Source: Gemmatimonadaceae bacterium
Lineage (GTDB): Bacteria; Gemmatimonadota; Gemmatimonadetes; Gemmatimonadales; Gemmatimonadaceae
Assembly: GCA_035533015.1 (NCBI GenBank)
Contig: DATLUQ010000036.1
Span: 1-64,000, forward strand
Length of the DNA: 64,000 nt
Direction of reading: 5' to 3'
Positions 1 to 8,648 of this stretch are shown one piece after another. Position 1 is the stretch's first letter, and each line of letters begins with the position of its first letter. The position numbers and the translations under genes are program-made. The notes beneath the pieces are model-generated. The model did no database searches. It saw nothing but the letters and a program-made list of their open reading frames with translations, and was not told the origin of the DNA.

Positions 1-378
1 CGCGAGCAGGAGCACGAAGAACGGAAGCACTCCGGCGCGCGCGAGCGCGAGCGTGCGATGATAGTGGCCCCCGGCCAGGAGTGCGGCGTTGCCCTGCAGC
101 CACACGGTCGCGTTGCCGTGCAGGCGCACACCGGCGAGGGCGGGGCCGAGCGCGATGAATATCCGAGCGAGCGGCGGATGCACCTGGTCGACGTCGGATC
201 GGCCATACTGCCACCAGTTCAATCCCGCCGCCAAGTGCGCCTCTTCGTCGTACGTCTGATTGAAGTGCGATGACGCCCTGACGAGGAGCGCGATCGAGGC
301 GATCGCAATGCCAATGGCCATCGCGCGCATCCAGCGGCGCCCGCTGCGTTCCGCATCGTCCGAACGGTCCGATGCCAT
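1..378 (-). CDS. GT39-like membrane glycosyltransferase, N-terminal part
   Basis: Only the first 126 codons are in the window; the gene runs off the left edge. After a basic N-terminus there is a hydrophobic helix (about residues 17-33), then the motif FNQTYDEEAHLAAGLNWW and DVDQVHPPLARIFIALGP. An acidic pair in the first periplasmic loop (here DEEAH) followed by a conserved HPPL is typical of GT39/ArnT/PMT-type polyprenyl-phosphate-sugar transferases. These multi-membrane-span proteins glycosylate lipids or proteins on the outer face of the inner membrane. The start is the ATG at 378. The substrate cannot be inferred from this fragment. The gene is in the same direction as the lipoprotein and hypF upstream of it, but there is no sign that it belongs to the hydrogenase pathway. 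Confidence 0.7.
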   Translation of the reverse strand, partial: MASDRSDDAERSGRRWMRAMAIGIAIASIALLVRASSHFNQTYDEEAHLAAGLNWWQYGRSDVDQVHPPLARIFIALGPALAGVRLHGNATVWLQGNAALLAGGHYHRTLALARAGVLPFFVLLLA

Positions 379-432
379 CTGGCCTCCCACCCAGCGTGTC
401 CCGAATCCGAAGCAGCTCTGCCCTGCCCGCCC

Positions 433-873
433 TCAGCGCAACGGGGGCGCCGACGTCGAGTCGGTCAATGGATACAGGACGCTTTGACTCAGGTTGCCGT
501 TGGCGTCGGAATAGACGTCCAACTGCGCGTGCTCCCCATCCGACAGCTGAAGCGACGGGCTCACCCACGTGACCAACGTCCCGATCGGATGCAAGCGCAC
601 CTGCAGAACGCCCCCCGGCTGGAGCAAGTTGGGCTGCACCACCAAGCGCGCTACGGAAAATCCCGTCACGGTCGCCAATCTCGCGGCCGACGCGCCGCTC
701 GACGAAAGGGCGTAGACGTCCACGTCGAAGAACCCGCGGTTGTTCACCACGAGCACCACCGGCTGGCGGGCCGGTTCAACACCCTTGCCCTTGCGGAAAC
801 ACGCCGCGGCGGCCACCGCGAACACGGCCGCCACGATCACCGCCCCTCGTCGCCACGCCTGTCGCGCGGTCAT
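433..873 (-). CDS. small predicted lipoprotein, unknown function
   Basis: I do not recognise a family. The protein of about 146 residues starts with a basic stretch (MTARQAWRRG), a hydrophobic segment and a lipobox-like VAAAAC, so it is probably exported and lipid-anchored at Cys25. The rest is predicted beta-rich (VVLVVNNRGFFDVDVYAL, then VLQVRLHPIGTLVTWV) without metal or haem motifs. The internal ATG at 873 is preferred because it gives a normal lipoprotein signal with a GAAGAGG ribosome site upstream; in-frame ATGs at 903 and 897 would add up to ten residues. It follows hypF by about 55 bases on the same strand and may be the last gene of that transcript. Confidence 0.6.
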   Translation of the reverse strand: MTARQAWRRGAVIVAAVFAVAAAACFRKGKGVEPARQPVVLVVNNRGFFDVDVYALSSSGASAARLATVTGFSVARLVVQPNLLQPGGVLQVRLHPIGTLVTWVSPSLQLSDGEHAQLDVYSDANGNLSQSVLYPLTDSTSAPPLR

Positions 874-928
874 GCGTGCGGCCTCTTCACCAGTCATGAA
901 CATGGGGGCAGCGGCGCCCCACGCAAGG

Positions 929-3289
929 TCAAACCCGCGCCAGGCGAGCCGCCGCCACGACGGCCTGGCCGTAGCTCACCCCGCCGTCGTTGGGCGGCAG
1001 AACCTGGGGCGCGAAGACCAGCAGCCCGCCCCGTGCCAGTCGGTGCGAGAGCGACGCGAGCAGGCGTGCATTCTGAAACACCCCTCCCCCGAGCACGACC
1101 CGTTGCACGCCCTCGCGCTCGGCGATCGCCGCCACTGCCCGAGCCGTCCCCTCGGCCACGGTCTCATGGAAGGACGCGGCCAACGGCCCGGGATCCTCGC
1201 CGCGCACCGCCCGCTCGCCCAACTCGGCGAGCAGCGGTACGGGGTCGAATACCAGACGCTCATTTTCGCCTCGCGCCGCCGGGTACGCGAGCACCAAGCC
1301 GCGGTGGCGTCCGGCCCGGGCTTCGAGCAGCATCGCCGCCTCGCCCTCGAAGCGCGACTCGCGGCAAACGCCGAGCACGGCGGCCGCGGCGTCGAACAGC
1401 CGGCCCATCGACGACGCAAGGGGTGAATTCACGCCGTGGGCCACCTGGCGGCGCACGGTCTCGACGGCGCGAGGGTCGACGTCCTCGAACGCCAGCGCGA
1501 AGGCGTCGCTTAGGCCGGGCTCGAGGGACAGATACCCGAGCGCCACACGCCAGGGCGAACGGGCCGCGACGTCGCCCCCCGGCAGCGGCGCATAGCGAAG
1601 TTGCCCCACACGCCGGTAGTTCGTGAGATCGGCGAGCAGGATCTCGGCGCCCCACGTGTGCCCGTCATCGCCGTAGCCCGTGCCGTCGAACGCCACGCCG
1701 ATCACCGGATCGCGTACCCCATGCTCCCCGGCCACGGCGGCGATGTGCGCGTGGTGATGCTGCACGACCTCGATGCGCGCGAGCCCCAGCTCCTCGGCAA
1801 GCCGCGTGGACAGGTACTGAGGGTGAAGATCGCGCACCGCCACGGCCGGCTCCACGCGAAACAGCCGGCGGAAGGAATCGTAGGTGGCGCGCCAGTGATC
1901 GGCGGTCTCCAGCGTCTCGAGATCACCCACGTGCGGACTCACATAGACGTCGCGCCCGGCGGCGATGGCGAAGGTGTTCTTGAGATGCGGCCCCACGGCG
2001 ACGAGCGGCATTGGCGTGGCCACGGGAAGCGCCACCGGAAGGGGGGCGAACCCACGGGCGCGACGCATCAGGATGGTGGCGCCGCCACCGCTCGCCACCG
2101 CGGCGCCGAGTGCGGCATCGGGCGCCACGCGCACGACCGAATCGTCGATCCGCGCGACGATGTCGCGATCGTGCGTGAGGTACGCCTCCGCCACGTCGCC
2201 GAGGTCCCGGCGCGCTTCGTCCAGCGATGCCGCCAGCGGCTGCCCGCTGTGGTTGCCGCTCGTCATGACCAATGGGCGCCGGACGGCATCGAGGAGCAAC
2301 AAGTGGACCGGGGTGTAGGGCAACATCACGCCGATCGTGCTCAGTGCACCGCACACCGACGGGGCCACACCCGCGTCCGCGCGCCGCTCGAGTACCACGA
2401 TGGGACGGCTCGGCCGCTCGAGCCACTGGGCTTCCGCATCGGAGACGACCGCCAGACGCCGGGCCGCCCGCAGCGAACGCACCATCACGGCCAGCGGTTT
2501 GCCGTCGCGGTTCTTACCGCGCCGCAGCCGCTGCACCGCCGTTTCGTCAGTCGCGTCGACCGCCAGATGGAAACCGCCGAGTCCGCGCACTGCCACGATG
2601 CCACCCTCGCTCAGGCAGGCCGCCGCAGCGGCGATCGGATCGACGCCCACCTGCTCGCCGCCCGTGCCGTGAAGGAACGTGAGGCGCGGACCGCATGCCG
2701 GACAACTGTTCGTTTCCGAGTGGTAGCGCCGATCGCCGATGCCAGTGTATTCGCGGTGGCAGGCCGGGCATTGGGGAAAGGGGCGCATCGCGGTGCGCTC
2801 GCGATCGTAGGGCATCTGTTCGATGACCGTATAGCGCGGGCCGCAGTTGGTACAGGTGATGAACGGGTACCGATAGCGCCGGTTCGTGGAATCGAACAGC
2901 TCGGTTTCGCAATCCGGACAGGTGGCGACGTCGGGCGCGACCCACTGCCCCGCCATGCCGTCGACCTCGCTCTCCACGATGCGGAACGAGCCGAAGTCTT
3001 CCCCGTCCGCCGGCTCGCGTTCAAGGCGGTCGATGCGGGCGAGCGGAGGTGCCTCGACGCGCAGGGCGGCGACGAACCGTTCGAGTTCCAGCGATTCACC
3101 CACCACGGCGATCTCGACATCGCCGGTGGTGTTGCGCACCCATCCGCGGAGCGCATGCCGCACCGCCAGCCGGTGGACGAACGGCCGGAACCCGACGCCC
3201 TGCACCACGCCTGCAACGCGGAGGCGGAGCGCGGCCGGATGAGATCCGGACGCCGACTCCGCCTCGAGATTGTCGACCGTCGGGTTCAT
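929..3289 (-). CDS. hypF: hydrogenase maturation carbamoyltransferase HypF
   Basis: HypF converts carbamoyl phosphate to a thiocarbamate on the C-terminal Cys of HypE, the first step of CN ligand synthesis for the [NiFe] site. All expected parts are present in 786 residues. There is an N-terminal acylphosphatase domain (VQGVGFRPFVHRLA), then two zinc-finger clusters built from CPDC, CTNC, CPAC and CPAC pairs (about residues 120-210). A YrdC-like domain follows, and then a Kae1-like domain with the VQHHHAHIA metal site. The length is normal for the family. It follows hypB by 17 bases, so it is the last hyp gene of the minus-strand operon; the partner gene hypE is 14 kb away on the other strand. 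Confidence 0.97.
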   Translation of the reverse strand: MNPTVDNLEAESASGSHPAALRLRVAGVVQGVGFRPFVHRLAVRHALRGWVRNTTGDVEIAVVGESLELERFVAALRVEAPPLARIDRLEREPADGEDFGSFRIVESEVDGMAGQWVAPDVATCPDCETELFDSTNRRYRYPFITCTNCGPRYTVIEQMPYDRERTAMRPFPQCPACHREYTGIGDRRYHSETNSCPACGPRLTFLHGTGGEQVGVDPIAAAAACLSEGGIVAVRGLGGFHLAVDATDETAVQRLRRGKNRDGKPLAVMVRSLRAARRLAVVSDAEAQWLERPSRPIVVLERRADAGVAPSVCGALSTIGVMLPYTPVHLLLLDAVRRPLVMTSGNHSGQPLAASLDEARRDLGDVAEAYLTHDRDIVARIDDSVVRVAPDAALGAAVASGGGATILMRRARGFAPLPVALPVATPMPLVAVGPHLKNTFAIAAGRDVYVSPHVGDLETLETADHWRATYDSFRRLFRVEPAVAVRDLHPQYLSTRLAEELGLARIEVVQHHHAHIAAVAGEHGVRDPVIGVAFDGTGYGDDGHTWGAEILLADLTNYRRVGQLRYAPLPGGDVAARSPWRVALGYLSLEPGLSDAFALAFEDVDPRAVETVRRQVAHGVNSPLASSMGRLFDAAAAVLGVCRESRFEGEAAMLLEARAGRHRGLVLAYPAARGENERLVFDPVPLLAELGERAVRGEDPGPLAASFHETVAEGTARAVAAIAEREGVQRVVLGGGVFQNARLLASLSHRLARGGLLVFAPQVLPPNDGGVSYGQAVVAAARLARV

Positions 3290-3306
3290 GCGTCAGCGCG
3301 CGCCGC

Positions 3307-3996
3307 TCACGGCGCGCTCCGCGCAGGTCGTTCAGCCCGCCGGCCGGCGAGATCCCGAATGAAGTCGAACCACTCGTCCAGACCACTGCCGGTGGTGGAC
3401 GACGTGAAGAAGAACTGGAGGTCGGGGTTCACCTCGCGCGCGAACGACACCGCCCGATCGATATCGAACGGCACGTAGGGGAGCAGATCCATCTTGGTGA
3501 GTACGGCGTAGCGCGCTTCGCGGAACATCTTGGGATACTTGAGCGGTTTGTCCTCGCCTTCGGTGACCGAGAACAGCACGACCTTGGCATCCTCACCCAG
3601 ATACCACGACGCGGGACATACGAGGTTGCCGACGTTCTCGATGAACAGCACGTCGGTGTCGTCGAGGTCCACCGCTTCCAGTCCTCTGTCGATCTGCCTG
3701 GCGTCGAGGTGGCACGCCCCGCCGGTGACCACGGCCTGGACGAGGCGGTTGGTGTGCCGCGCCAGGCGTTCGGCATCGTTCTGCGTCTGCACGTCGCCGG
3801 TGATCACGGCCATGTTGAGGTCGTCGCCGAGCGCGTCGAGCGTGCGCTCGAGCAGGAGCGTCTTGCCGGAGCCGGGCGACGACACGAGGTTGAGCGCGAC
3901 GACGCCGGCCTCGTCGAGACGCTGCCGGACATCTCGGGCGATGCCGTCATTGCGTTCCATGACGCGCTCCCGAACGTCGATCGTTCTAATTGCCAT
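3307..3996 (-). CDS. hypB: hydrogenase nickel incorporation GTPase HypB
   Basis: SIMIBI-class GTPase that hands nickel to the hydrogenase large subunit with HypA. The P-loop is SSPGSGKT (about residues 40-47), and the G-domain metal site is kept: GACHLDA supplies Cys-His and NLVCPASW supplies the second Cys. The 229-residue protein has neither the N-terminal CxxCGC nickel site of E. coli HypB nor a His-rich nickel-storage tract. Its start codon lies inside the end of hypA (11-base overlap), which suggests translational coupling. The intact G-domain site matters because the HypA partner is abnormally short. Confidence 0.97.
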   Translation of the reverse strand: MAIRTIDVRERVMERNDGIARDVRQRLDEAGVVALNLVSSPGSGKTLLLERTLDALGDDLNMAVITGDVQTQNDAERLARHTNRLVQAVVTGGACHLDARQIDRGLEAVDLDDTDVLFIENVGNLVCPASWYLGEDAKVVLFSVTEGEDKPLKYPKMFREARYAVLTKMDLLPYVPFDIDRAVSFAREVNPDLQFFFTSSTTGSGLDEWFDFIRDLAGRRAERPARSAP

Positions 3997-4231
3997 CGTC
4001 CATCTCCAGGTAGGTCACGCGCAGCACGTCGCCCGTGACCCGGTCGAACACCGGTTTGGCGCCGGCGAACGGCGGTTGGGTGAGCAGCGTTTCGAGGCAG
4101 AACTCCAGATTGTCGGGCTCGAGCCCGGCGGTGTCGCCGATCTCGACGCCAACGGAGACGAGTGTCCCTTCGGCCGGCATCTTGTTCTCGACGATGCGGC
4201 AGATCTCCATGGCGACGCTCATCTCATGCAC
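3986..4231 (-). CDS. hypA: HypA-like nickel chaperone lacking the zinc domain
   Basis: A GTG start at 4231 gives an N-terminus MHEMSVAMEICRIVE, which matches HypA and keeps the His2 needed for nickel binding. The GTG overlaps the stop of the protease gene by 8 bases (GTGCATGA). The protein is only 81 residues, against about 113 in the family. The N-terminal nickel domain runs normally to FCLETLLTQPPFAGA, then FDRVTGDVLRVTYLEMDD joins the two strands that usually flank the zinc finger. Both CxxC pairs are absent. It therefore looks like a clean internal loss of the zinc domain and not a truncation. It sits between the protease and hypB and is probably expressed with them. Nickel handling may depend on HypB alone or on a modified HypA-HypB contact. 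Confidence 0.88.
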   Translation of the reverse strand: MHEMSVAMEICRIVENKMPAEGTLVSVGVEIGDTAGLEPDNLEFCLETLLTQPPFAGAKPVFDRVTGDVLRVTYLEMDDGN

Positions 4232-4739
4232 GGAGCGCCTCGACCGGCTGACGCGGCCGGCAGTCGTGCCCCCAGGCACGCAGTTGGTGGACGGCCATGT
4301 GCACCACCTGGTCGAGATTGTCGACGACGGCCGGCGTCATGGGGTCGCCGAGCTCGAAGGTCGCGGGCTCGAGGCCGACCGCCACCATCTCGGGCGGCAG
4401 GGTGCCCCGGAACTCGGCCACGGCCAGGACCTCGCGCAGGTCGATCTGATGCTGGGAAACCTTGAGGGCCGCCTGCCGGGGGATCTCGTCACCGAACAAC
4501 CTGACGGCGGTGCCGGTAGGCCGCCCGGTGCGGATCGCGTCGAGAAACAGCACGCGCTGCGCGGACTCGATGAGGGGCAGCAGGGTCATCCCCCACGTGC
4601 CTCCGTCCACCAGTTCGACAATGGCCGGAATGTCCCATTCTTCGCGCAACCGTTCGAGCGCGGCCAGGCCGATGCCGTCGTCGCCCATGATGGGGTTGCC
4701 CAGCCCGACGACGACATCGCCCTCGCGCGGCTCATTCAT
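4224..4739 (-). CDS. [NiFe] hydrogenase maturation endopeptidase (HybD/HupD family)
   Basis: This protease removes the C-terminal peptide of the large subunit after nickel insertion. The 171-residue protein has the family N-terminus VVVGLGNPIMGDDGIG. It also has LVDGGTWGMTLLPLI around the second nickel-sensing acidic residue, and VSQHQIDL, which carries the third ligand (His). A substrate is present in the same operon: the large subunit ends with a 15-residue tail after DPCNACGVH. The gene overlaps the cytochrome b gene upstream by 8 bases and hypA downstream by 8 bases. Confidence 0.95.
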   Translation of the reverse strand: MNEPREGDVVVGLGNPIMGDDGIGLAALERLREEWDIPAIVELVDGGTWGMTLLPLIESAQRVLFLDAIRTGRPTGTAVRLFGDEIPRQAALKVSQHQIDLREVLAVAEFRGTLPPEMVAVGLEPATFELGDPMTPAVVDNLDQVVHMAVHQLRAWGHDCRPRQPVEALRA

Positions 4740-5508
4740 CGGCGTAGCGCTCGTCCGTGGGAACGAACCGGCCGCCGCTGATGATCGACGAGATGGCCCC
4801 GCTCCGTTCCAGCAGGTCGGCGCGGATGGCCAGGTACACGTGCAGGATGATGAAGAGCGGGAAGTACCAGGCGGCCACGTGGTGAAGCACGCGGACCCAC
4901 TGGAACCCGCCGAAGTACGGCGCGAGGTGGCCGAAGGTGTGCATGAAGATCCCCTGCGGATCCGCCTCGCCGAACATCGTGAAGCCCGTCACGACCAGAA
5001 TGGCCGCCATGAAGTACGTGAACGTATATGACAGCTGCTGCAGCGGATTGTGGCCCAGGTAGCGCGGCCCGCGTTCGGGATGGATGAGCAGGTAGAACTT
5101 GATCATCCGCCACAGATTCACCCAATCGCGCTTGCGCACGGGGAACAGCGCCGGCAGCCGCTCGAAGCGATCGCCGGCGAACAGCCAGTAGACGCGGACG
5201 ATGGCCGTGGCCACGAGCACGCCGGCGGCGATGAAGTGGACGAGTCGCACGTACTGCAATCCGAAGGTCTGGCTCGCGCCGCCGGTGAGGAAGTACGGGC
5301 TCCCGATCCAGAATCCGGTCACGACGAGGACCACGATGCTCACGGCCGCCGCCCAGTGCATGGCGCGGATGGGCCAGTGCCAGAGATAGACCCACTGTTC
5401 CGTACGGCCACCGCGACGGATGACCGGCTCGCGCGTCATGGCGCCTGCCCGTTCGTCGATGGACGGCCAGGGCGAACCGCGCGCGTGTTTGGGATCGACG
5501 GGTGTCAT
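4732..5508 (-). CDS. hydrogenase cytochrome b subunit (HyaC/HupC-like)
   Basis: Membrane di-haem b protein that anchors the periplasmic hydrogenase dimer and passes electrons from H2 to the quinone pool. The 258-residue protein has four or five hydrophobic helices. Candidate haem histidines are in LWHWPIRAMHW, RLVHFIAAG and VLHHVAAWYFPLFIILHVY, the usual pattern for the Ni/Fe-hydrogenase b-type cytochrome family. The start at 5508 forms an ATGA overlap with the large-subunit stop and removes a low-complexity N-terminal extension that longer starts would add. Position directly after the large subunit is the standard uptake-hydrogenase order. Confidence 0.95.
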   Translation of the reverse strand: MTPVDPKHARGSPWPSIDERAGAMTREPVIRRGGRTEQWVYLWHWPIRAMHWAAAVSIVVLVVTGFWIGSPYFLTGGASQTFGLQYVRLVHFIAAGVLVATAIVRVYWLFAGDRFERLPALFPVRKRDWVNLWRMIKFYLLIHPERGPRYLGHNPLQQLSYTFTYFMAAILVVTGFTMFGEADPQGIFMHTFGHLAPYFGGFQWVRVLHHVAAWYFPLFIILHVYLAIRADLLERSGAISSIISGGRFVPTDERYADE

Positions 5509-7220
5509 TGCACGCGCACCTCCGTCACCGTATCGCCGTTGACGTCGAGAACGTGGACGCCACAGGCGTTGCACGGATCGAACGAGTGGACCGTCCGGAG
5601 GATCTCGATCGGCTGGTCCGGCTTGAGCAGCGGATGGTTGTCGGTGAGCGCCGCCTCGTACGGGCCCACGACGCCCTTGTCGTCGCGCGGCGAGGCATTC
5701 CACGTGGTCGGCACCACACACTGATACCGTGAGATCTTGCCGTCCGCGATCTCCACCCAGTGGCCGAGCGCGCCGCGCGGTGCATCGAGGGGACCATAGC
5801 CCCGCGCGGTCTTCGGCCAGGTGGACGGATCCCAGTTCTTGCCGGCGAAGGTCGTGACGTCACCCGCTTTGATGCGCGTCACGAGGTCGTCGTACCACAC
5901 GCTGAGGCGGCGGGCCAGCAACACGGTTTCCATGCCGCGCGCTGCCGTGCGTCCGAGCGTGGAGAAGAGCGCCGCCGGCCCGACGTTGAGCGCCTTGAGC
6001 GTGTCGCCGACGATCGCCTGCACGTCCTTGTGCCCGCCGGCATAGGCAACGAGCATGCGGGCCAACGGGCCGACCTCCATCGGGTGGCCGTTGTAGCGCG
6101 GCGCCTTCATCCACGTGTATTTGGTCTCGTCCTGGAGGAACTGCCAGGGCGGCTGCGGGCCGGTGTAGTGCGGCTTGGTCTCGCCCTTGTACGGATGGAG
6201 CGCGGCCTTCGGCCCCTCGTCATAGTCGTACCAGGCAGCGTAGACCGACTCGGTCACGCCGTTCTGGTCGTACGGGATCACCTTTGTGAGGTCCTTGTTC
6301 ATCACGATGCCGCGCGGCAGATAGAGCGAACTCACGTCGCGGATGTCGGTGTCGGGGAACTCGCCCACCGCCAGGTAGTTGCCCGTGCCGCCGCCGATCG
6401 CCGCCCAATCCTTGTAATAGCCGGCAATGGCCACGAGGTCGGGCCAGTACACTTCTTCCACGAACCGTTGGGCGCGCGTGATCATGTCTTTGATCTCGCT
6501 GAGCTTGGCGGCGTTGATCGTCGCCGTGCCCTCGAGATTGATGGCGCTCGCCATGCCGCCGACGAGGAAGTTCGGGTGCGGGTTCTTGCCGCCGAAGATG
6601 GTGTGCAGGCGAATGACGTCGCGCTGCCAGTCGAGCGCCTCGAGATAGTGTGCCACGGCGAGCAGGTTCACTTCGGGGGGCAGTTTGTACGCCGGGTGGC
6701 CCCAGTACCCATTGGCGAAGATGCCCAGCTGGCCGCTGCCCACGAAGGTCTTGAGACGTTCCTGCACTTCGCGGAAGTGGGTGGCGGAATTGTTGGGCCA
6801 GGGCGAGATGGACGCGGCGATCTTCGACGTCTGGGCCGGATCGGCCTTGAGTGCGCTCACCACGTCTACCCAGTCGAGCGCGTGCAGGTGGTAGAAGTGA
6901 ATGACGTGGTCCTGAACGAACTGCATCCCATGCACGAGATTGCGAATGGTATTCGCATTGGGCGGGATGTGGATGTCGAGCGCGTCCTCCACGGCGCGGC
7001 ACGACGCCACGGCGTGGACCACGGTGCACACGCCGCAGATGCGCTGGGTATACGCCCACGCGTCACGGGGATCCCGCCCCTCCATGATGATCTCGATCCC
7101 GCGGAACTGCGTGGAGCACGCCCACGCGTCGGCGATCTTGCCATTCTCGGCCTGGGCCTCGATACGCAGGTGGCCTTCGATGCGCGTGATCGGATCAACG
7201 ACAACTTTAGTTCTCGCCAT
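5505..7220 (-). CDS. [NiFe] hydrogenase large (catalytic) subunit
   Basis: Carries the Ni-Fe(CN)2CO active site. Both ligand motifs are present: RICGVC at residues 60-65 and DPCNACGVH near 548-556. They are followed by VLDVNGDTVTEVRVQ, a cleavable tail that implies processing by the protease encoded two genes downstream. The start at 7220 gives MARTKVVVDPITRIEGHL, the usual N-terminus, and overlaps the small-subunit gene by 14 bases. At 571 residues the length is typical of group 1 enzymes. It is exported as a passenger of the Tat-targeted small subunit, so H2 oxidation should take place outside the inner membrane. Confidence 0.98.
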   Translation of the reverse strand: MARTKVVVDPITRIEGHLRIEAQAENGKIADAWACSTQFRGIEIIMEGRDPRDAWAYTQRICGVCTVVHAVASCRAVEDALDIHIPPNANTIRNLVHGMQFVQDHVIHFYHLHALDWVDVVSALKADPAQTSKIAASISPWPNNSATHFREVQERLKTFVGSGQLGIFANGYWGHPAYKLPPEVNLLAVAHYLEALDWQRDVIRLHTIFGGKNPHPNFLVGGMASAINLEGTATINAAKLSEIKDMITRAQRFVEEVYWPDLVAIAGYYKDWAAIGGGTGNYLAVGEFPDTDIRDVSSLYLPRGIVMNKDLTKVIPYDQNGVTESVYAAWYDYDEGPKAALHPYKGETKPHYTGPQPPWQFLQDETKYTWMKAPRYNGHPMEVGPLARMLVAYAGGHKDVQAIVGDTLKALNVGPAALFSTLGRTAARGMETVLLARRLSVWYDDLVTRIKAGDVTTFAGKNWDPSTWPKTARGYGPLDAPRGALGHWVEIADGKISRYQCVVPTTWNASPRDDKGVVGPYEAALTDNHPLLKPDQPIEILRTVHSFDPCNACGVHVLDVNGDTVTEVRVQ

Positions 7221-8364
7221 GGCTGTCCTCCCGGCCGGGTTCGCTCGTTGACTGGTCGGCCGCCTCATGAGGATGCCGCGAACGGATCTGATAGATGCCC
7301 GTCGCCGCGGCGTGCGCGGCAACGCCCGCGGCCGCGCCTATGGCAAGGGCAGCGCCGAGGATGTCGGCGGTGTGTTCCACGCCGACTCCGGCGACGTTCG
7401 GCATGCGATTATAGAACGGCGACATCGTGTCCCAGAAGTTCCGCTCCGTGCAGCCGAGGCAGGGATGGCCGGCGCCGATCGGGAAGTCGGTGTGCGAGTT
7501 CCACATGAAGATCGGGCACGGCGAGAAGGTCGCCGGTCCCTTGCACCCCACCTCGTACAAGCACCAGCCCTCGCGCGCGCCGGCGTCGTCGAACGTCCGC
7601 ACGAACTGGCCGGCGTCGTAGTGGGCGCGGCGCGGGCACTGGTCGTGGATCCGATTGCCGTACGCGAACAGCGGACGCCCGTCGGAGTCGGTGGCGGGCA
7701 GCCGCCCGAAGGTGAGGAAGTGCACCACGGTCGCCGTGATGACGTCGGCGATCGGCGGGCACCCGGCGATGTTGAGCACCGGCTTGTCCTTGATGATGTC
7801 CGAGACCCCGACCGCCCCCGTGGGGTTGGGATGCGACGCCTGGACACTGCCCCAGTGGGCGCAGGCGCCGACGGCGATCACCGCCGCCGCATCCTTAGCA
7901 GTCTCCTCGAGCAGCGAACGCGCGGTCTTCCCGCCGATCATCGTGTAGATGCCGTTCTCGTGTGTGGGCACCGACCCGGTGACGATGAGCACGTACTTGC
8001 CGGCGTTCTTCTTGCGGGAATCGTCCAACGCTTTCTCGGCGGCGGTGCCCGAGGCGGCCATGAGCGTATCCATAAAATCGAGCGAGATGACGTCGAGCAC
8101 CAAGTCGCCGATCGTCGGGTCCGACGAGCGAATGACGCTCTCGACGCATCCCGTGCATTCCTGCAGTTGCAGCCAGATGACGGTGGGCCGTTGGAGCGAC
8201 TCCATGGCCTCGGCGATGCGCGGCACCGCCAGGCTGCTCAGTCCGAGGACCGCGGCCATCTGTCCGCAGAACTCGATGAAGTCGCGACGGCTGATGCCGC
8301 GCCGGCCAAGATATCCGCCCAGCGCCTCATCGTCTGACCACGCATGCGTGGTTGGCGTGAGCAT
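7207..8364 (-). CDS. [NiFe] hydrogenase small subunit, Tat-exported, membrane-anchored
   Basis: Electron-transfer subunit with three Fe-S clusters. The start at 8364 follows a strong AGGGGG ribosome site. The Tat signal is SRRDFIEF (Arg26-Arg27). Proximal-cluster cysteines are in ECTGC (70-73) and VGACAHWGS. The distal cluster uses HDQCPRRAH, and the medial cluster GCKGPATFSPC and HPCLGC. A C-terminal hydrophobic helix (AALAIGAAAGVAAHAAA) anchors it next to the cytochrome b. The extra cysteines of oxygen-tolerant group 1d enzymes are missing: ECTGC instead of ECTCC, and Ser instead of Cys in AHWGSVQ. The proximal cluster is therefore expected to be an ordinary [4Fe-4S]. This points to a group 1 uptake enzyme whose subgroup I cannot assign by eye. 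Confidence 0.97.
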   Translation of the reverse strand: MLTPTTHAWSDDEALGGYLGRRGISRRDFIEFCGQMAAVLGLSSLAVPRIAEAMESLQRPTVIWLQLQECTGCVESVIRSSDPTIGDLVLDVISLDFMDTLMAASGTAAEKALDDSRKKNAGKYVLIVTGSVPTHENGIYTMIGGKTARSLLEETAKDAAAVIAVGACAHWGSVQASHPNPTGAVGVSDIIKDKPVLNIAGCPPIADVITATVVHFLTFGRLPATDSDGRPLFAYGNRIHDQCPRRAHYDAGQFVRTFDDAGAREGWCLYEVGCKGPATFSPCPIFMWNSHTDFPIGAGHPCLGCTERNFWDTMSPFYNRMPNVAGVGVEHTADILGAALAIGAAAGVAAHAAATGIYQIRSRHPHEAADQSTSEPGREDSHGEN

Positions 8365-8648
8365 GGCACAACCCCCTAGGTGGGTCTGTGGTCGCGTGGG
8401 CTCGCGACACCCGGCTCCCGGGCACCCGCCCCCGCGTGTATTGCGATCGCGTGCCATGATGATCAGACTTGGGGAAGGCGCCACACAGAAGCGAACCCCT
8501 GAATCCCCCAGGGGGTTGTACTGACACGATGGTCGGGAATCGCCCGACCCGTGTCGGGGAAAAGGTCCGGCTGCGTCTGCGGCGCCCGGTGGGCGATACT
8601 GCGGCGCAACGAGCAGTCACCCAGCACCGCCCACGTACCGAGGCCGTC
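8365..8648. promoter_or_regulatory. divergent promoter region of hydrogenase operon and TPR lipoprotein
   Basis: There is no convincing gene in these 284 bases. The region must hold the promoters of both the hydrogenase operon (leftward) and the lipoprotein gene (rightward). It contains an interrupted palindrome CCCCCAGGGGG near 8505 and the strong hairpin listed separately at 8524-8554. I see no clear -35/-10 pair or sigma-54 site. Confidence 0.5.
8524..8554. repeat. hairpin with GGTCGGG core between divergent genes
   Basis: ACACG, two bases, GGTCGGG, a five-base AATCG loop, CCCGACC, then CGTGT: a 7-bp core stem extended by a further 5-bp stem. There is no T-run on either side, so it is not a textbook intrinsic terminator. 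The GGTCGGGAA core recurs in other intergenic hairpins of this window (12428, 14271 and 19623). Confidence 0.6.

Noticed and set aside
1601-3478. Plus-strand open frame of 625 codons opposite hypF
   Set aside because: Antisense to a fully recognisable HypF. The translation is Arg/His-rich low-complexity sequence typical of shadow frames.
7207-8364. Oxygen-tolerant group 1d hydrogenase
   Set aside because: The extra cysteines around the proximal cluster are missing (ECTGC, AHWGS).
8340-8380. Sigma-54 promoter at TGGCAC near the small-subunit start
   Set aside because: It lies on the plus strand over the start codon, and the -12 GC element is not at proper spacing.
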